Below, piece by piece: positions 8,063-17,258 of a stretch of DNA of 40,422 bases (position 1 is the stretch's first letter; every line of letters begins with the position of its first letter). The DNA lies in NCBI GenBank assembly GCA_024641325.1, contig JAHEDJ010000026.1, positions 1-40,422 of the forward strand, in the 5' to 3' direction. The DNA is from a bacterium (GTDB lineage Bacteria > Actinomycetota > Acidimicrobiia > Spongiisociales > JAHEDJ01). The notes under the pieces were generated by a model. The model saw nothing but the letters and a program-made list of their open reading frames with translations. It did no database searches and was not told the DNA's origin. The position numbers and the translations under genes were made by a program.

Positions 8063-9148
8063 ATGAGGTTTTCGAGAGTCGCGCCTGAAAGTCGCGCCGG
8101 CGATGAACCGCTCACTCGCCTTTCCCTGATCGATCGGTTTTTGCCGGTGTGGATTCTCGTGGCGATGGCGCTAGGACTGGGTCTGGGACGATTGTTCCCG
8201 GACCTCAACGACTGGCTCGACACCGTCAAGATCGGAACCGTGTCGTTGCCGATCGCGCTCGGACTGCTGGTGATGATGTATCCGGTGCTGGCCAAGGTCC
8301 GCTATTCAAAGATCGGTGAGGTCGCAGCAGACCGCAAACTGATGGGAACATCGCTGGTCCTCAACTGGATCGTTGGCCCGGCGCTGATGTTCGCTCTCGC
8401 CTGGCTGTTGCTGTCGGACCTGCCCGAGTACCGCACCGGACTGATCATCATCGGCCTGGCTCGCTGTATTGCCATGGTGCTGATCTGGAACGACCTCGCC
8501 TGCGGCGACCGGGAGGCCGCCGCCGTTCTGGTCGCGCTCAACTCGGTCTTTCAGATCGTCGCCTATTCAGTGCTCGGCTACTTCTACTTGGAGCTTCTCC
8601 CCCGCTGGTTAGGCCTCGACACTGCCTCGCTGGACGTTTCCATGTGGGACATCGCCAAGATCGTGCTCGTCTTCCTTGGTGTTCCGCTGGCCGCCGGCTA
8701 CCTGACCCGTCGGTGGGGCGAACGAGCCCGCGGCGTCGCCTGGTATGAGGACCGCTTTCTCCCCAAGCTCGCCCCGTGGGCGCTCTACGGGCTCCTGTTC
8801 ACGATCGTCATCCTCTTCGCTCTACAGGGTGAGACGATCACCTCTCAGCCTGTCGACGTCGCCCGGATCGCGCTCCCCCTCCTCATCTACTTCGGGCTGA
8901 TGTGGGTGATCTCGTTCGCGCTCGGCCTCTGGCTGAAGCTGTCTTACGAAAAGAACACCACCGTCGCCTTCACGGCGGCCAGCAACAACTTCGAGCTGGC
9001 CATCGCCGTGGCGATCGGCGTATTCGGTGTCACGTCGGGGGAGGCGCTGGCGGGAGTAGTTGGGCCCCTAATCGAGGTCCCGGTGCTCATCGGACTGGTG
9101 TACGTCGCCCTCTGGGCGAAACGCAGGTTCTACCCCGCCGGTTCGTAG
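8063..9148 (+). CDS. acr3: Acr3-type arsenite efflux transporter
   Basis: This 361-residue membrane protein has about ten segments and matches the Acr3 (BASS superfamily) arsenite exporters. Family hallmarks include the conserved Cys135 in GLARCIAMV followed by LIWNDLACGD, the stretch PIALGLLVMMYPVLAKVRY, and FTAASNNFELAIAVAIGVFG near the C-terminus. Members extrude arsenite (some antimonite) using the proton gradient. ATG 8063 is chosen because family N-termini begin shortly before LSLIDRFLPVWI; a TTG at 8009 would add 18 residues. No arsR or arsC is adjacent, unlike typical ars operons, so regulation is not evident. The only near neighbour on this strand is the cupredoxin gene. Confidence 0.93.
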   Translation: MRFSRVAPESRAGDEPLTRLSLIDRFLPVWILVAMALGLGLGRLFPDLNDWLDTVKIGTVSLPIALGLLVMMYPVLAKVRYSKIGEVAADRKLMGTSLVLNWIVGPALMFALAWLLLSDLPEYRTGLIIIGLARCIAMVLIWNDLACGDREAAAVLVALNSVFQIVAYSVLGYFYLELLPRWLGLDTASLDVSMWDIAKIVLVFLGVPLAAGYLTRRWGERARGVAWYEDRFLPKLAPWALYGLLFTIVILFALQGETITSQPVDVARIALPLLIYFGLMWVISFALGLWLKLSYEKNTTVAFTAASNNFELAIAVAIGVFGVTSGEALAGVVGPLIEVPVLIGLVYVALWAKRRFYPAGS

Positions 9149-9175
9149 AGGCCCGGAGACCGCGACACAGAACCA

Positions 9176-9237
9176 CGACAAGCCCGTTTTCGCGCGACTT
9201 TCGGTACCCATAGGGTAGGAATGTCGCGCGAAAACGG
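9176..9237. repeat. 62-bp palindromic interspersed repeat, copy 1
   Basis: A perfect 15-bp inverted repeat (CCGTTTTCGCGCGAC at 9184-9198, GTCGCGCGAAAACGG at 9223-9237) encloses an inner TACCC/GGGTA stem. It differs by one base from 20737-20798, and weaker similarity continues to 9248. It lies between the convergent acr3 and the membrane-anchored protein gene, where it could act as a bidirectional terminator. It has the form of a REP-like or miniature non-autonomous element. Confidence 0.85.
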
Positions 9238-9262
9238 TTCAGATCGGCCGGATCGGGCGCGC

Positions 9263-9802
9263 CTATGCCTTCCGACCCCTTCTGAGGGCCGACGATCTTC
9301 TCAGATTCAGAATCAGCAGTGTGCCTACAACTATCGGCGACGCTACAGCTACCGGTAGGATCCCCTCGGGGTTCAGAGTCCTTCTGGATGCGACCCGAAC
9401 CGTGACGGCGTTCGAAACTGCGACATCGACAGAGCCGGACACCAGGGCCACTGCGTACATCGAGAAGGTGCCGTTCGAGATCGGCTGTACGCTCCAGATC
9501 ACGCTTCTCGACTCTCCCGGCTCCAATCCCCCAACCTCCTGGGTCAGCGTCGGCGTCCAATCTTCGGGGTCGACCGACGACTCGCCGGCCGGATCTGTGA
9601 TATCGATGTGGACTGCCAGTGTCCCGACCGGCCCCGAGGATGTGTTGGTCACGACCACTTCGACGCGCTCCGTCTGGCCGAGAGTGGTGTCTATTGAGCC
9701 GGGGTTGACTGCGATTTCAACCGCCGCCGGCGCCTGGGCAGCGACGGAGAGGGGCACGGACAAAACGATCGCAAACCCGGCGAGGATCGGACGCACGATC
9801 AT
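9263..9802 (-). CDS. Secreted membrane-anchored protein with Ig-like (CARDB/NEW3-type) domain
   Basis: This 179-residue protein has a signal peptide (residues 1-23, ending SVAAQA), one beta-rich domain (about 25-140) with the pattern of CARDB/NEW3 Ig-like folds (VEVVVTNTSSGPVGTL, then GLEPGESRSVIWSV), and a C-terminal membrane helix (about 150-170) before a basic tail. The start at 9802 has GGAGG at good spacing and forms an ATGA overlap with the upstream permease gene, making it the third cistron of an ABC exporter operon. It probably exposes the Ig-like domain outside the membrane as an accessory to the exporter. A specific role cannot be given. Confidence 0.8.
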   Translation of the reverse strand: MIVRPILAGFAIVLSVPLSVAAQAPAAVEIAVNPGSIDTTLGQTERVEVVVTNTSSGPVGTLAVHIDITDPAGESSVDPEDWTPTLTQEVGGLEPGESRSVIWSVQPISNGTFSMYAVALVSGSVDVAVSNAVTVRVASRRTLNPEGILPVAVASPIVVGTLLILNLRRSSALRRGRKA

Positions 9803-10584
9803 CGCGCACCTCCAAGTCGAACGCGGCTGCTCAATCGAATCGCCACATACGTGAGGACGACCGCCGCCACCACCGGCGAAATCAGCAAGGTCCACTGAGA
9901 TGCCAGCGATTCTTGGTCGATCAACACCAGGCCCGCCAGTTTCAGCCCAGCGCTCACTGGATTGGCGGCAATCAGAAACGACCCGAGCACGCCGTTAGCG
10001 GTTACCGCAGGCAACTGACTCGGAGCGGCAAACACGAGCAACAATCCCACGCCGGCGGCGAGGCTCACCCGGTTGCTCATCGCAACGGCGCTTATGGCCA
10101 TACCAACCGCGGTGAGCGAAATCCCCACCAGCGAACCCGCTACGACAAGTACGAACAATGCGTCTGCGGCAACGCCGGGGCCACGAGCCATCGCTACCAC
10201 GTACGGCAGTGCAACCACGATACCGGCCATCCACATTGATGAGGCCCCCGCCATTTTCCCGATAACGAGAGCACGCCGGGAAACGGGTGTAACGAGCAGC
10301 GCCTCGAGAGTGTCACGCTCCCTTTCTCCCGATATCGCGTCCGCGCTCACCACGAGGGCGGCCAGAGTGCCGAGGCCGATGGCCATCTGGACAACGATTC
10401 CGACCGATTCCCGGGCATCGAGCAGGTTCAACTGGGCTTCGGAAGCGGCCACGAAGGCCATGATCGACAGGAGCAGGGTGTATCCGAGAAGGACGGTGAG
10501 TCCTTTCGCGCTCAACCAGAGACCACGCAACTCGTGAATCGCAATGACAACCCATGACACCTGGGGGCGGGAGTGAACTGTCAT
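9799..10584 (-). CDS. ABC-2 type transporter permease
   Basis: This 261-residue membrane protein has six predicted segments. It has the ABC-2 permease pattern: a first helix near 25-45, then ADAISGERERDTLEALLVTPVSRRALVIGK, the cytoplasmic coupling segment typical of the family, then four further helices. It is the membrane component for the ATPase encoded immediately upstream, and both junctions of this gene are 4-bp ATGA overlaps. The start is ATG 10584. The substrate is not evident; the combination with an Ig-like membrane protein suggests export or envelope remodelling rather than nutrient uptake. Confidence 0.9.
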   Translation of the reverse strand: MTVHSRPQVSWVVIAIHELRGLWLSAKGLTVLLGYTLLLSIMAFVAASEAQLNLLDARESVGIVVQMAIGLGTLAALVVSADAISGERERDTLEALLVTPVSRRALVIGKMAGASSMWMAGIVVALPYVVAMARGPGVAADALFVLVVAGSLVGISLTAVGMAISAVAMSNRVSLAAGVGLLLVFAAPSQLPAVTANGVLGSFLIAANPVSAGLKLAGLVLIDQESLASQWTLLISPVVAAVVLTYVAIRLSSRVRLGGAR

Positions 10585-11540
10585 CGCTCGACGTCCCTAT
10601 TTGTGAGTGTGAGAAAGGCCTCGCTGAGCCGTGCCCCCTGCAGCTCCACCCCGCGGACCTCGATCCCGGCTCCGACCAGGAGAGACAGAATCTGATTGGC
10701 GTGAGGTTCCCTCTCAACCAGATCGATGTCGATCTCGCCGGGCCTACTCAGACTCGACTCAGCTCGTACCACCTGAGGCATCTTCAGCAGTTGCCCGAGA
10801 GCCTGCCCGGCCCGATCCGGTACTACGGCGATCCTCATGCGCCCGCCGATGCCGGCCGTCTCGATTACGTCGGAGACGGTTCCCAGGGCAACCACGCGTC
10901 CCCGGTCGAGGATGGCGACGCGATCACATACTCTCTCAACATCGTCCAACAGGTGGCTACACAACACAACGCCTGCGCCGTTGGTCGCGACGGCCGACGT
11001 GAGATGAGATAGGACATCCTCCCTTCCCGCCGGATCCAATCCGAGAGTCGGCTCGTCGAGAAACAGCACTTGAGGTTCATTGACCAACGCCCGTGCAATC
11101 CCGAGACGCTGCCTCATGCCGCGGCTGTACGTTGAGATCAACTGGTTGGTGTTTGCGCCGAGCCCAAAGAGCCGCAGAAGCGACTCGCCACGCTCGGCAG
11201 ATTCGGCCGCAGGCATGCCGAACAGTTGCCCGTAGAAACGGAGGTAATCCAGTGCCGTCTCTGCCCCCGGATACCCATTGCTTTCCGGGAGTACACCAAT
11301 CTGCGCTCGCAAGGCACCCGGACGATCGAGCGGAATACCGGCTACCTCTGCACGGCCGGCGGACGGGTCGAGAATGGTCGTGAGCGCTCTCACCACCGAG
11401 GTCTTGCCGGCTCCGTTCGGTCCGAGAAGTCCGAAGACTTCTCCAGGCTGAACATCAAAGGTCACGCGGTCGACAGCAGTCACAGAGCCGTATTTGACGC
11501 TCAGACCTTCGCACAACACTGCCGGACGATTCCCGCTCAT
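10581..11540 (-). CDS. ABC transporter ATP-binding protein
   Basis: This 319-residue ATPase has Walker A GPNGAGKTS (40-48), signature YSRGMRQR, and Walker B VLFLDEP with the D-loop GLDP. A C-terminal extension of about 95 residues follows, as in drug or lipid exporters of the CcmA/NatA class. ATG 11540 is preferred to the in-frame TTG at 11588, which would add 16 residues before the conserved ABC domain. It is the first gene of a three-gene operon with the permease and the Ig-like membrane protein. The upstream region is shared with the divergent lipoprotein gene at 11799. Confidence 0.93.
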   Translation of the reverse strand: MSGNRPAVLCEGLSVKYGSVTAVDRVTFDVQPGEVFGLLGPNGAGKTSVVRALTTILDPSAGRAEVAGIPLDRPGALRAQIGVLPESNGYPGAETALDYLRFYGQLFGMPAAESAERGESLLRLFGLGANTNQLISTYSRGMRQRLGIARALVNEPQVLFLDEPTLGLDPAGREDVLSHLTSAVATNGAGVVLCSHLLDDVERVCDRVAILDRGRVVALGTVSDVIETAGIGGRMRIAVVPDRAGQALGQLLKMPQVVRAESSLSRPGEIDIDLVEREPHANQILSLLVGAGIEVRGVELQGARLSEAFLTLTNRDVER

Positions 11541-11765
11541 CCGCGCCCACCCTCTCGACTCGTGGCGAGACCACTCCCGCTTCACCAACAGTGAGCGTCG
11601 ACGTGCCTCTGACCGCTGAGACTACGCGTCGAACGGCCGGTGGGCCGCGTTGCCGATCGGATTTCTCATCACCCGACCCTGGACCACAGACATCGCCAGC
11701 TACACCGGCGATCCTGCCGACACACTCCGTCGGGAACACGTAGAGTGACTGGCAGTGGAGCGGCT

Positions 11766-11783
11766 GGCTCCCCAGCGGGAGCC
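11766..11783 (+). promoter_or_regulatory. Hairpin abutting the ribosome binding site of the lipoprotein gene
   Basis: GGCTCCC (11766-11772), loop CAGC, and GGGAGCC (11777-11783) form a perfect 7-bp stem ending one base before the AAGGAGG Shine-Dalgarno site of the ATG at 11799. In mRNA this could modulate ribosome access or protect the 5' end. No known riboswitch or thermometer family is recognised. Confidence 0.45.
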
Positions 11784-11798
11784 AAGGAGGTGAACGGA

Positions 11799-12731
11799 AT
11801 GCGACGTCGCAACCTAGCCCTGTTTGGAGGCGCGCTGATCTTGATCATCTCGGCTTGTGCCGCCGATTCAACACCGTTTACAACGGCGGCACCATCAGAG
11901 GCCGTGCGGCTGGTGGCCAGCAGCCCTTCGACGACTTCGGTACCTGCTTTGCCGGAGCCTGGGCCTGTGCGGTCGGACTACGACGTCTTCGGCCCCGACG
12001 ATTTCGACAACCCCACGGTCATCGACAACCGCTATTTACCTTGGGATCCTTGGACCCGGCTCGTCTACAAAGGCTTCACTAATGAGGGCGAGCTGATCGA
12101 ACACCGGGTGGTATACACCGTCACGGATATGACGAAGGTCATCGACGGAATCGAGACACTGGTTATCTGGGCCCGCGACTACAGCGCCGGGGAGCTGGCC
12201 GAAACTGAACTGGCATTCTTCGCCCAGGACAACAACGGCAATGTGTGGCGGATGGGCGAACACCCCGAGGAATACGACACCGGCGCTTTCGTCGATGCGC
12301 CGACCTGGTTGTCCGGCCTCGCCGGCGCCCGTGCCGGCATCGCTATGCAGGGAAACCCGCAAGAGGGATCGATCAGTTACTCACAGGGGTGGGGCCCGGC
12401 CGTCGAGTTCATCGATCGAGCTGCCGTCGGCGGGTTCAGCGATCAGATGTGCGTAGCTGCCGGATGCTACGAAGACGTTCTCATCATCGATGAGTTCAAC
12501 GTTGAGGAGCCGGGCGCCTTCCAGCACAAGTACTTCGCTCCGGGAATCGGGAACATCGCAGTTGGCTGGAGTGGATCGGACGAAGGTCGCGAGGAACTCG
12601 AACTCGTTTCTGTCAGCAAGTTGAGCGGCGCAGACGTGACCGTGGCGCGCGCCGCGGTTCTGGAACTCGAAGCCCACGCATACGAGATCAGCCCCGACGT
12701 CTACGGGTTGACCCAACCGATCAACAAGTAG
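11799..12731 (+). CDS. Lipoprotein of unknown function, paralogue of the convergent gene
   Basis: This 310-residue lipoprotein has lipobox IISAC (Cys20) after a short hydrophobic signal. ATG 11799 follows AAGGAGG, which rules out longer in-frame starts. After a Thr/Ser/Pro-rich linker (21-60) comes a domain with FDNPTVIDNRYLPWDPW, then VIDGIETLVIWARDYSAGELAETELAFFAQDNNGNVWRMGE, WLSGLAGARAGIAM and a late FAPGIG. The order GVET, EL.E....FFA, V..FGE, AG..GARAG, YAPGIG is shared with the gene at 12883-13614 facing it, so the two are distant paralogues. The family occurs widely as a secreted protein without an assigned activity; I do not recognise a catalytic motif. Confidence 0.85.
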   Translation: MRRRNLALFGGALILIISACAADSTPFTTAAPSEAVRLVASSPSTTSVPALPEPGPVRSDYDVFGPDDFDNPTVIDNRYLPWDPWTRLVYKGFTNEGELIEHRVVYTVTDMTKVIDGIETLVIWARDYSAGELAETELAFFAQDNNGNVWRMGEHPEEYDTGAFVDAPTWLSGLAGARAGIAMQGNPQEGSISYSQGWGPAVEFIDRAAVGGFSDQMCVAAGCYEDVLIIDEFNVEEPGAFQHKYFAPGIGNIAVGWSGSDEGREELELVSVSKLSGADVTVARAAVLELEAHAYEISPDVYGLTQPINK

Positions 12732-12782
12732 CCGATTCCGCCGGTGAAGTGAAAGCTTTCTCGGAACACGCCTCAGAGGCAT

Positions 12783-12799
12783 TTGGCGATTGGCTCCCC
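12783..12799. repeat. Isolated 17-mer of the protease-upstream repeat
   Basis: TTGGCGATTGGCTCCCC here matches 1955-1971 exactly and 4021-4037 with two mismatches. It lies in the 151-bp gap between the convergent lipoprotein genes, far from the proteases, so it is a small dispersed repeat and not only a by-product of the protease duplication. The rest of that gap holds nothing recognisable. Confidence 0.55.
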
Positions 12800-12882
12800 A
12801 AAGCAGGTTAAAGTTGCCGACAGAGCACTGTGGCTTCCAGTCCTCGAACAGTGCCCATTCGGCGGCACCGTGAGAACGGCGA

Positions 12883-13614
12883 TCAGGGCGAGACGTTGAA
12901 CCCGTACTCCACCAGAAGTAGCGACTGATCCTGGATGAGTCCGATGCCGGGTGCGTACGTCTTGAATTCGCGTTCGGTGGGCTTCAGGGCGGAACCCTCT
13001 TGGGTCTTGAGCGCCTCTTTGAATCTTCCCGCCGGTGTCTCGAGTGTTTCGGTCAGGCTCAGGATCTCCGCTCGATCAAGCGCCACCCCGGGAGCAACCT
13101 CCTGGTAGTAGCGCATTCCGATTGACGCGGGACCCGGCATGATGAGGCCGGCCCGGGCGCCGTCCTCTCCCGCCAGCCACGCCCCGGCGTGGTTGACGAT
13201 CTCGCCGTTCACATAGTCATCGACCTCCTCTCCGAAGTAGAAGACATCGGCGGAGGCTTCGCAAATGGCAAAGAAGTTTCGAGAGACTTCAATGAGGGAG
13301 CCGTTACGCCACTCCCTCTCCTCGACTACCCGCGTCTCGACACCGTTCACTTCCTTGGTTTCGTCGAGGACGCTGATGACCAGGCGTTCGGCGGCACTCT
13401 CGAGAACCAACTGGAATCCGGGCTCGAGGATGAAGAACTCGTTGCGACCGAAGCTTGCGAGTCCGCATTCATCGAACTCGAACTCGCTTTGCCAATCATC
13501 CTCCAAAGCCGAATCAAGGGACTGCTTTACCACAGAGTCCTGACCGCCACATCCTGCCGTGAACAGAATGAGACCAAGGATTACCAGCACCGGTCCTTCG
13601 AGTCTGCCGATCAT
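12883..13614 (-). CDS. Lipoprotein of unknown function
   Basis: This 243-residue lipoprotein has lipobox FTAGC (Cys22). It shares the series VNGVETRVVEEREWRNGSL, NFFAICEASADVFYFGEEVDDY, WLAGEDGARAGLIMP, APGVALDRAE and KTYAPGIGLIQD with the domain at 11799-12731, and lacks that protein's N-terminal linker. It begins 41 bp after the stop of the RND permease gene at 13656-16808 on the same strand, so it may be the last cistron of that operon. The Shine-Dalgarno match is weak (AGAAG). Proteins of this type are known only as hypothetical secreted proteins. Confidence 0.85.
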   Translation of the reverse strand: MIGRLEGPVLVILGLILFTAGCGGQDSVVKQSLDSALEDDWQSEFEFDECGLASFGRNEFFILEPGFQLVLESAAERLVISVLDETKEVNGVETRVVEEREWRNGSLIEVSRNFFAICEASADVFYFGEEVDDYVNGEIVNHAGAWLAGEDGARAGLIMPGPASIGMRYYQEVAPGVALDRAEILSLTETLETPAGRFKEALKTQEGSALKPTEREFKTYAPGIGLIQDQSLLLVEYGFNVSP

Positions 13615-13655
13615 CTGTCTTCTCGACTCTTCCCGGACTCAGGAGTGATCGCCGG

Positions 13656-16600
13656 TCATGTCGTTGCCAGCGGAGGAGTTGAATCATCCGCGGTGACGCG
13701 ACCCTTCCGTTTTGCATAGGCCAAGTACAGGCTTGGAACTACGAATAGGTTCAGCAGCGTGGCCGAAACGAGCCCGCCGAGAATGACAACCGCCAAGGGG
13801 AATTCTATTTCCTGGCCGGGAATCTCCCCGCGAACGACCAGCGGAACGAGAGCTAGACCCGTAGTGAGCACGGTCATGAGAATCGGCACCAGCCGTTCCG
13901 AAGCTCCCTGGAGGACAAGAGCAGGTCCGAAAGCAACGCCTTCCTGGTTCTCGAGATGCTGATAATGGCTGATCAGCATGATTCCGTTGCGGGCCACGAT
14001 CCCTAGCACCGTGAAGAATCCGACCAGGGAACCCAACGAGATAACCCCTCCGGCCATATAGGCGGCGATTACGCCGCCGACCAGAGCAATCGGAAGCGTG
14101 AGGAAAGAGAGCAACGCCAAACGTCCGGATCCGAATGACGCATGCAGAAGCAGCAAGACGCCGACGGCCGCCACAACCGCGGTCGTCGACATTCGTCGGG
14201 AAGCTGCCTGACGCTCGCTGAACTCGCCCAGCAGTTCGGCCCGGTACTCGACCGGCCACTCGTAGGCCTCGAGTCCGTCTTCCAGATCATCGACCACAGA
14301 GCCAAGGTCACGCGTGCCGTCGAGATTGGCGCCCACGTCGATGCTTCTGGAGAGGTCCTGGTGGTGAATCTTGTTCGGAACCGCAGCGATCCCCACATCG
14401 GCGACATCACTCAGTACTACATACTGCCCACTAGGAGTGTCGAGAAGGAGATTGCGTACGTCGGTGAGGCTCTGACGTGTCTCAGGCGTGCTCCAGACTT
14501 GCACGTCGTAGGCCTTGCCTTCCCAGAAGATGTCGCCTGCTTCCTCCCCCGAGATCAATCGAGCGGCGGCGCGGCGAACGTCGCCTGGTTTGATCCCATA
14601 GGCCTGGGCTTTCGCCAGATCCACTTCCACTCGGATCTGCGGTATGTCCTCCTGGAATGACACATGATTCTCCGTCACGCCGGGAACAGCACCGAGAATC
14701 TCATTGACCTCGGCGGCCGTTTCGCGCAGCACCTGCAGATCGGGACCGAAGACGCGAATAGTGATCGGTTCGCTGGACCCGGTGAGAACCTCCCTGATCC
14801 GTTCCTTCAAATACGTCTGAACGTCGCGATAGAGCCCTGGGTAGCCATCGACAGTCTCCTGAATCTTGGCAACGGTTTCGTCGTAGTCGACAGATGGGTC
14901 AACGCTGACCCAGTTCTCCCCGAAATCAATACCCACGACCTCGTCCATCAGAAGTGCCTGGCCGATGTGGGATCCGGCGTTTCGAACACCCGGAATCGTC
15001 AGCAGCTCCGCGTTGACCTCTTGGGTGATCCTCACCATTTCTACTTGACCCGTGCCGGGCTTGGTGAGCCAGTGCATCAGGAAGTCACGCTCCTTGAACG
15101 AGGGCAGCAGCGACTGCCCGAGAAACGGCACGATCACGATGCCAACGAGAGCCGCCGCGGCAACAGTTGCGTAGGCGCCCCTCGGCCTTTCGATTATGCG
15201 CTCAAGAACCCCGTTGTAGGCACGCTTGAGCGGTGGCACCAAAGGCGAGCCGCGATGGAGGAGCGACTTGGGATTGCGAAAGAGAATTAGGCTGAGCGCC
15301 GGCGTAACCGTGAGAGCAACAGCCATCGAGGCGAGCAGCGCCAAAGCATACGAGGTCACGAGCGGGCGGAAGAAGGCACCGGACAGGCCGGAAAGCACGA
15401 AGATCGGAGCGATGGCAACGACCTCGATCAGCGTGGCGTAGACGATCGCACTTCGGACTTCGAGCGATGCGTCGAGAATCACTCGCGCGGTCGAGCGGGC
15501 GCCCCCTTCAGCACGATGTTGTCTGAGCCGGCGAACCACATTCTCTATGTCGATGATCGCGTCGTCGACAATATCGCCAAGCGCAATGACCATCCCGGCG
15601 AGGATCATCGTGTTGATCGTCGCCCCGCGTAGGTGCAGAACCAGGCCTGCGGCAACCAGCGACAGCGGGATAGCGGCGACACTGATAAGGGCCGTCCGCC
15701 ACTCGTAGAGGAAAGCGCCGAGGATCAAGATCATCAGGATGGCGCCAAGGAACATGGCGATGGTCAGGTTGTTTATCGACTCCTCGATGAACGTGGCCGG
15801 ACGGAAGATCTCAGCGTCGATTTCCATGCCCGGCAGGCCCGGCTCCAACTGAGCGAGAGCTTCCTCAACACCACGCGTCACCTCCAGCGTGTTAGCCCAT
15901 GGAAGTTTCTCGACGATGAGCATCAACCCTGGCCCGTCGTTTATCACGGCGTCGCCGTTGAGCAGTTGGTGATCCCTGACTAGTTCGGCGACATCGCCCA
16001 ACAGAAGCGTTTGACCGGTCGTCGTCTGCACGGGGATCTTGGCCAGATCCTCAGCCGAGACAATCGGAGCCACGTGCCTCACGCTTAGGCGCTGATCCGC
16101 CGACTCGATCCATCCGCCCTTACCGATGATATGACCCTCGGAATAACGAAAGAGCCCCGCGGCAAGCGCGTCCGACGTACTGGTGGATACGCTTTCGAGC
16201 GTCACCTGGTTCTCGCGGAGCCGTTCCGGGTCTACCTGCACCTGCAGCATCTCCAGGCGCTCGCCCCAGATAGGCACATTGGCAACGCCGGGAACCTGAA
16301 GGAGGCGCGTGCGAATGGTCCAATACGACACCATCGACATATCGATCAGATCGAGCTCCGGATCGACCGAGGTCAAACCGATCTTCATCACGCGACTCGT
16401 CGAAGAGAGCGGCTGGATCAAGACCGGCGGAGAGGCCCAGGTCGGAAGAGTCGGTCCAACGACCGCGATGCGCTCGTTTACCAACTGGCGGGCATCCAAC
16501 AGGTTGGTGCCGCGCTCGAAGATCATCAGGATCGACGAGAGTTGCTCCACCGAGTTCGATCGGATCTCGTCGAGGCCCGGTATTCCAGCGAGCGATTGCT

Positions 16601-16808
16601 CGAGAGGGATTGTGACCAACGCCTCGACTTCAGAGGCAGACAACCCGAGCGAAGGCGTTTGCACCTCGACACGCGGTGGGGCAAATTCGGGAAACACATC
16701 GATCGAAGTGTTCTGCAGTTGTTGCACTCCGAAGAACATGAGCCCGGAGGCAAACGTCATGACAATGAACCGGTACTTCAAGCTCGAGCCAACGATCCAG
16801 CGCAGCAT
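13656..16808 (-). CDS. RND efflux permease, heavy-metal (CzcA/CusA) type
   Basis: This 1050-residue permease has the RND layout: a helix at the N-terminus, a large exterior loop (about 35-340), helices 2-6, hydrophilic linker, helix 7, second loop (about 560-850) and helices 8-12. [25 protein letters not shown] and the TM4 stretch [13 protein letters not shown] place it in the heavy-metal efflux/CusA-like branch. The family's membrane carboxylates are present at Asp415 and Glu422. No methionine metal relay can be identified by eye, so the substrate is open. It starts 9 bp after the adaptor gene and belongs to the cluster RND2 - mini-adaptor - RND1 - lipoprotein. Confidence 0.92.
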   Translation of the reverse strand: MLRWIVGSSLKYRFIVMTFASGLMFFGVQQLQNTSIDVFPEFAPPRVEVQTPSLGLSASEVEALVTIPLEQSLAGIPGLDEIRSNSVEQLSSILMIFERGTNLLDARQLVNERIAVVGPTLPTWASPPVLIQPLSSTSRVMKIGLTSVDPELDLIDMSMVSYWTIRTRLLQVPGVANVPIWGERLEMLQVQVDPERLRENQVTLESVSTSTSDALAAGLFRYSEGHIIGKGGWIESADQRLSVRHVAPIVSAEDLAKIPVQTTTGQTLLLGDVAELVRDHQLLNGDAVINDGPGLMLIVEKLPWANTLEVTRGVEEALAQLEPGLPGMEIDAEIFRPATFIEESINNLTIAMFLGAILMILILGAFLYEWRTALISVAAIPLSLVAAGLVLHLRGATINTMILAGMVIALGDIVDDAIIDIENVVRRLRQHRAEGGARSTARVILDASLEVRSAIVYATLIEVVAIAPIFVLSGLSGAFFRPLVTSYALALLASMAVALTVTPALSLILFRNPKSLLHRGSPLVPPLKRAYNGVLERIIERPRGAYATVAAAALVGIVIVPFLGQSLLPSFKERDFLMHWLTKPGTGQVEMVRITQEVNAELLTIPGVRNAGSHIGQALLMDEVVGIDFGENWVSVDPSVDYDETVAKIQETVDGYPGLYRDVQTYLKERIREVLTGSSEPITIRVFGPDLQVLRETAAEVNEILGAVPGVTENHVSFQEDIPQIRVEVDLAKAQAYGIKPGDVRRAAARLISGEEAGDIFWEGKAYDVQVWSTPETRQSLTDVRNLLLDTPSGQYVVLSDVADVGIAAVPNKIHHQDLSRSIDVGANLDGTRDLGSVVDDLEDGLEAYEWPVEYRAELLGEFSERQAASRRMSTTAVVAAVGVLLLLHASFGSGRLALLSFLTLPIALVGGVIAAYMAGGVISLGSLVGFFTVLGIVARNGIMLISHYQHLENQEGVAFGPALVLQGASERLVPILMTVLTTGLALVPLVVRGEIPGQEIEFPLAVVILGGLVSATLLNLFVVPSLYLAYAKRKGRVTADDSTPPLATT

Positions 16809-16817
16809 CCCGATTGC

Positions 16818-17255
16818 CTACTTTCCGATTCCGAATTCGGCGCCGTAGAGCTCAGGCACCCCGGTCACCACGACGGCAGTTCCCGCCGGCGGACCCTCTA
16901 TGAAGAAGGCCTGATGATCCACCTCCACAACGTCGGTGATCTCATGACGCTGAAACGCCAGGCCTTCAGGATTCGTATACACCCAGTGCTTCCCGTCAGG
17001 AGTGATGATCAGAGCGGCGCTCGGCACGACCGAAGTTCCCTCTGCGCCCGTCCCGACGATCGCCGTCTGGATGTCGAGTCGCTTTGCGGCCGACTCGGTC
17101 AGCGTGATCCGCAAGAGATCGGATCCTTCCACGGGCGCATATGTCGCCGGCTCCTCATGCGACGAGCTCTCCTCCGGCTCGGTTCCGGAAGCCTGTGCAA
17201 ATATCAACGACAGGGCTATCGCCGCCAGAAGCCCGTATCCGAGTTTCCTAAGCAT
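16818..17255 (-). CDS. Minimal RND periplasmic adaptor (C-terminal MFP domains only)
   Basis: This 145-residue exported protein has a signal peptide at 1-24, then only what corresponds to the last domains of a membrane fusion protein: SVVPSAALIITPDGKHWVYTN, then FQRHEITDV, VDHQAFFIEG and a closing GVPELYGAEFGIGK. A usual adaptor is 350-500 residues with a coiled-coil hairpin and lipoyl halves before this region; here these are replaced by about 40 residues of acidic linker. It sits 3 bp after the stop of one RND permease and 9 bp before the start of the other, and is translationally coupled. It may be a genuine short adaptor suited to cells without a TolC channel, or a decayed gene that kept its signal peptide. 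Confidence 0.8.
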   Translation of the reverse strand: MLRKLGYGLLAAIALSLIFAQASGTEPEESSSHEEPATYAPVEGSDLLRITLTESAAKRLDIQTAIVGTGAEGTSVVPSAALIITPDGKHWVYTNPEGLAFQRHEITDVVEVDHQAFFIEGPPAGTAVVVTGVPELYGAEFGIGK

Positions 17256-17258
17256 CGC

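Noticed and set aside
11640-11798. 53-codon N-terminal extension of the lipoprotein
   Set aside because: AAGGAGG and the lipobox distance both point to ATG 11799; the extension would bury the signal peptide.
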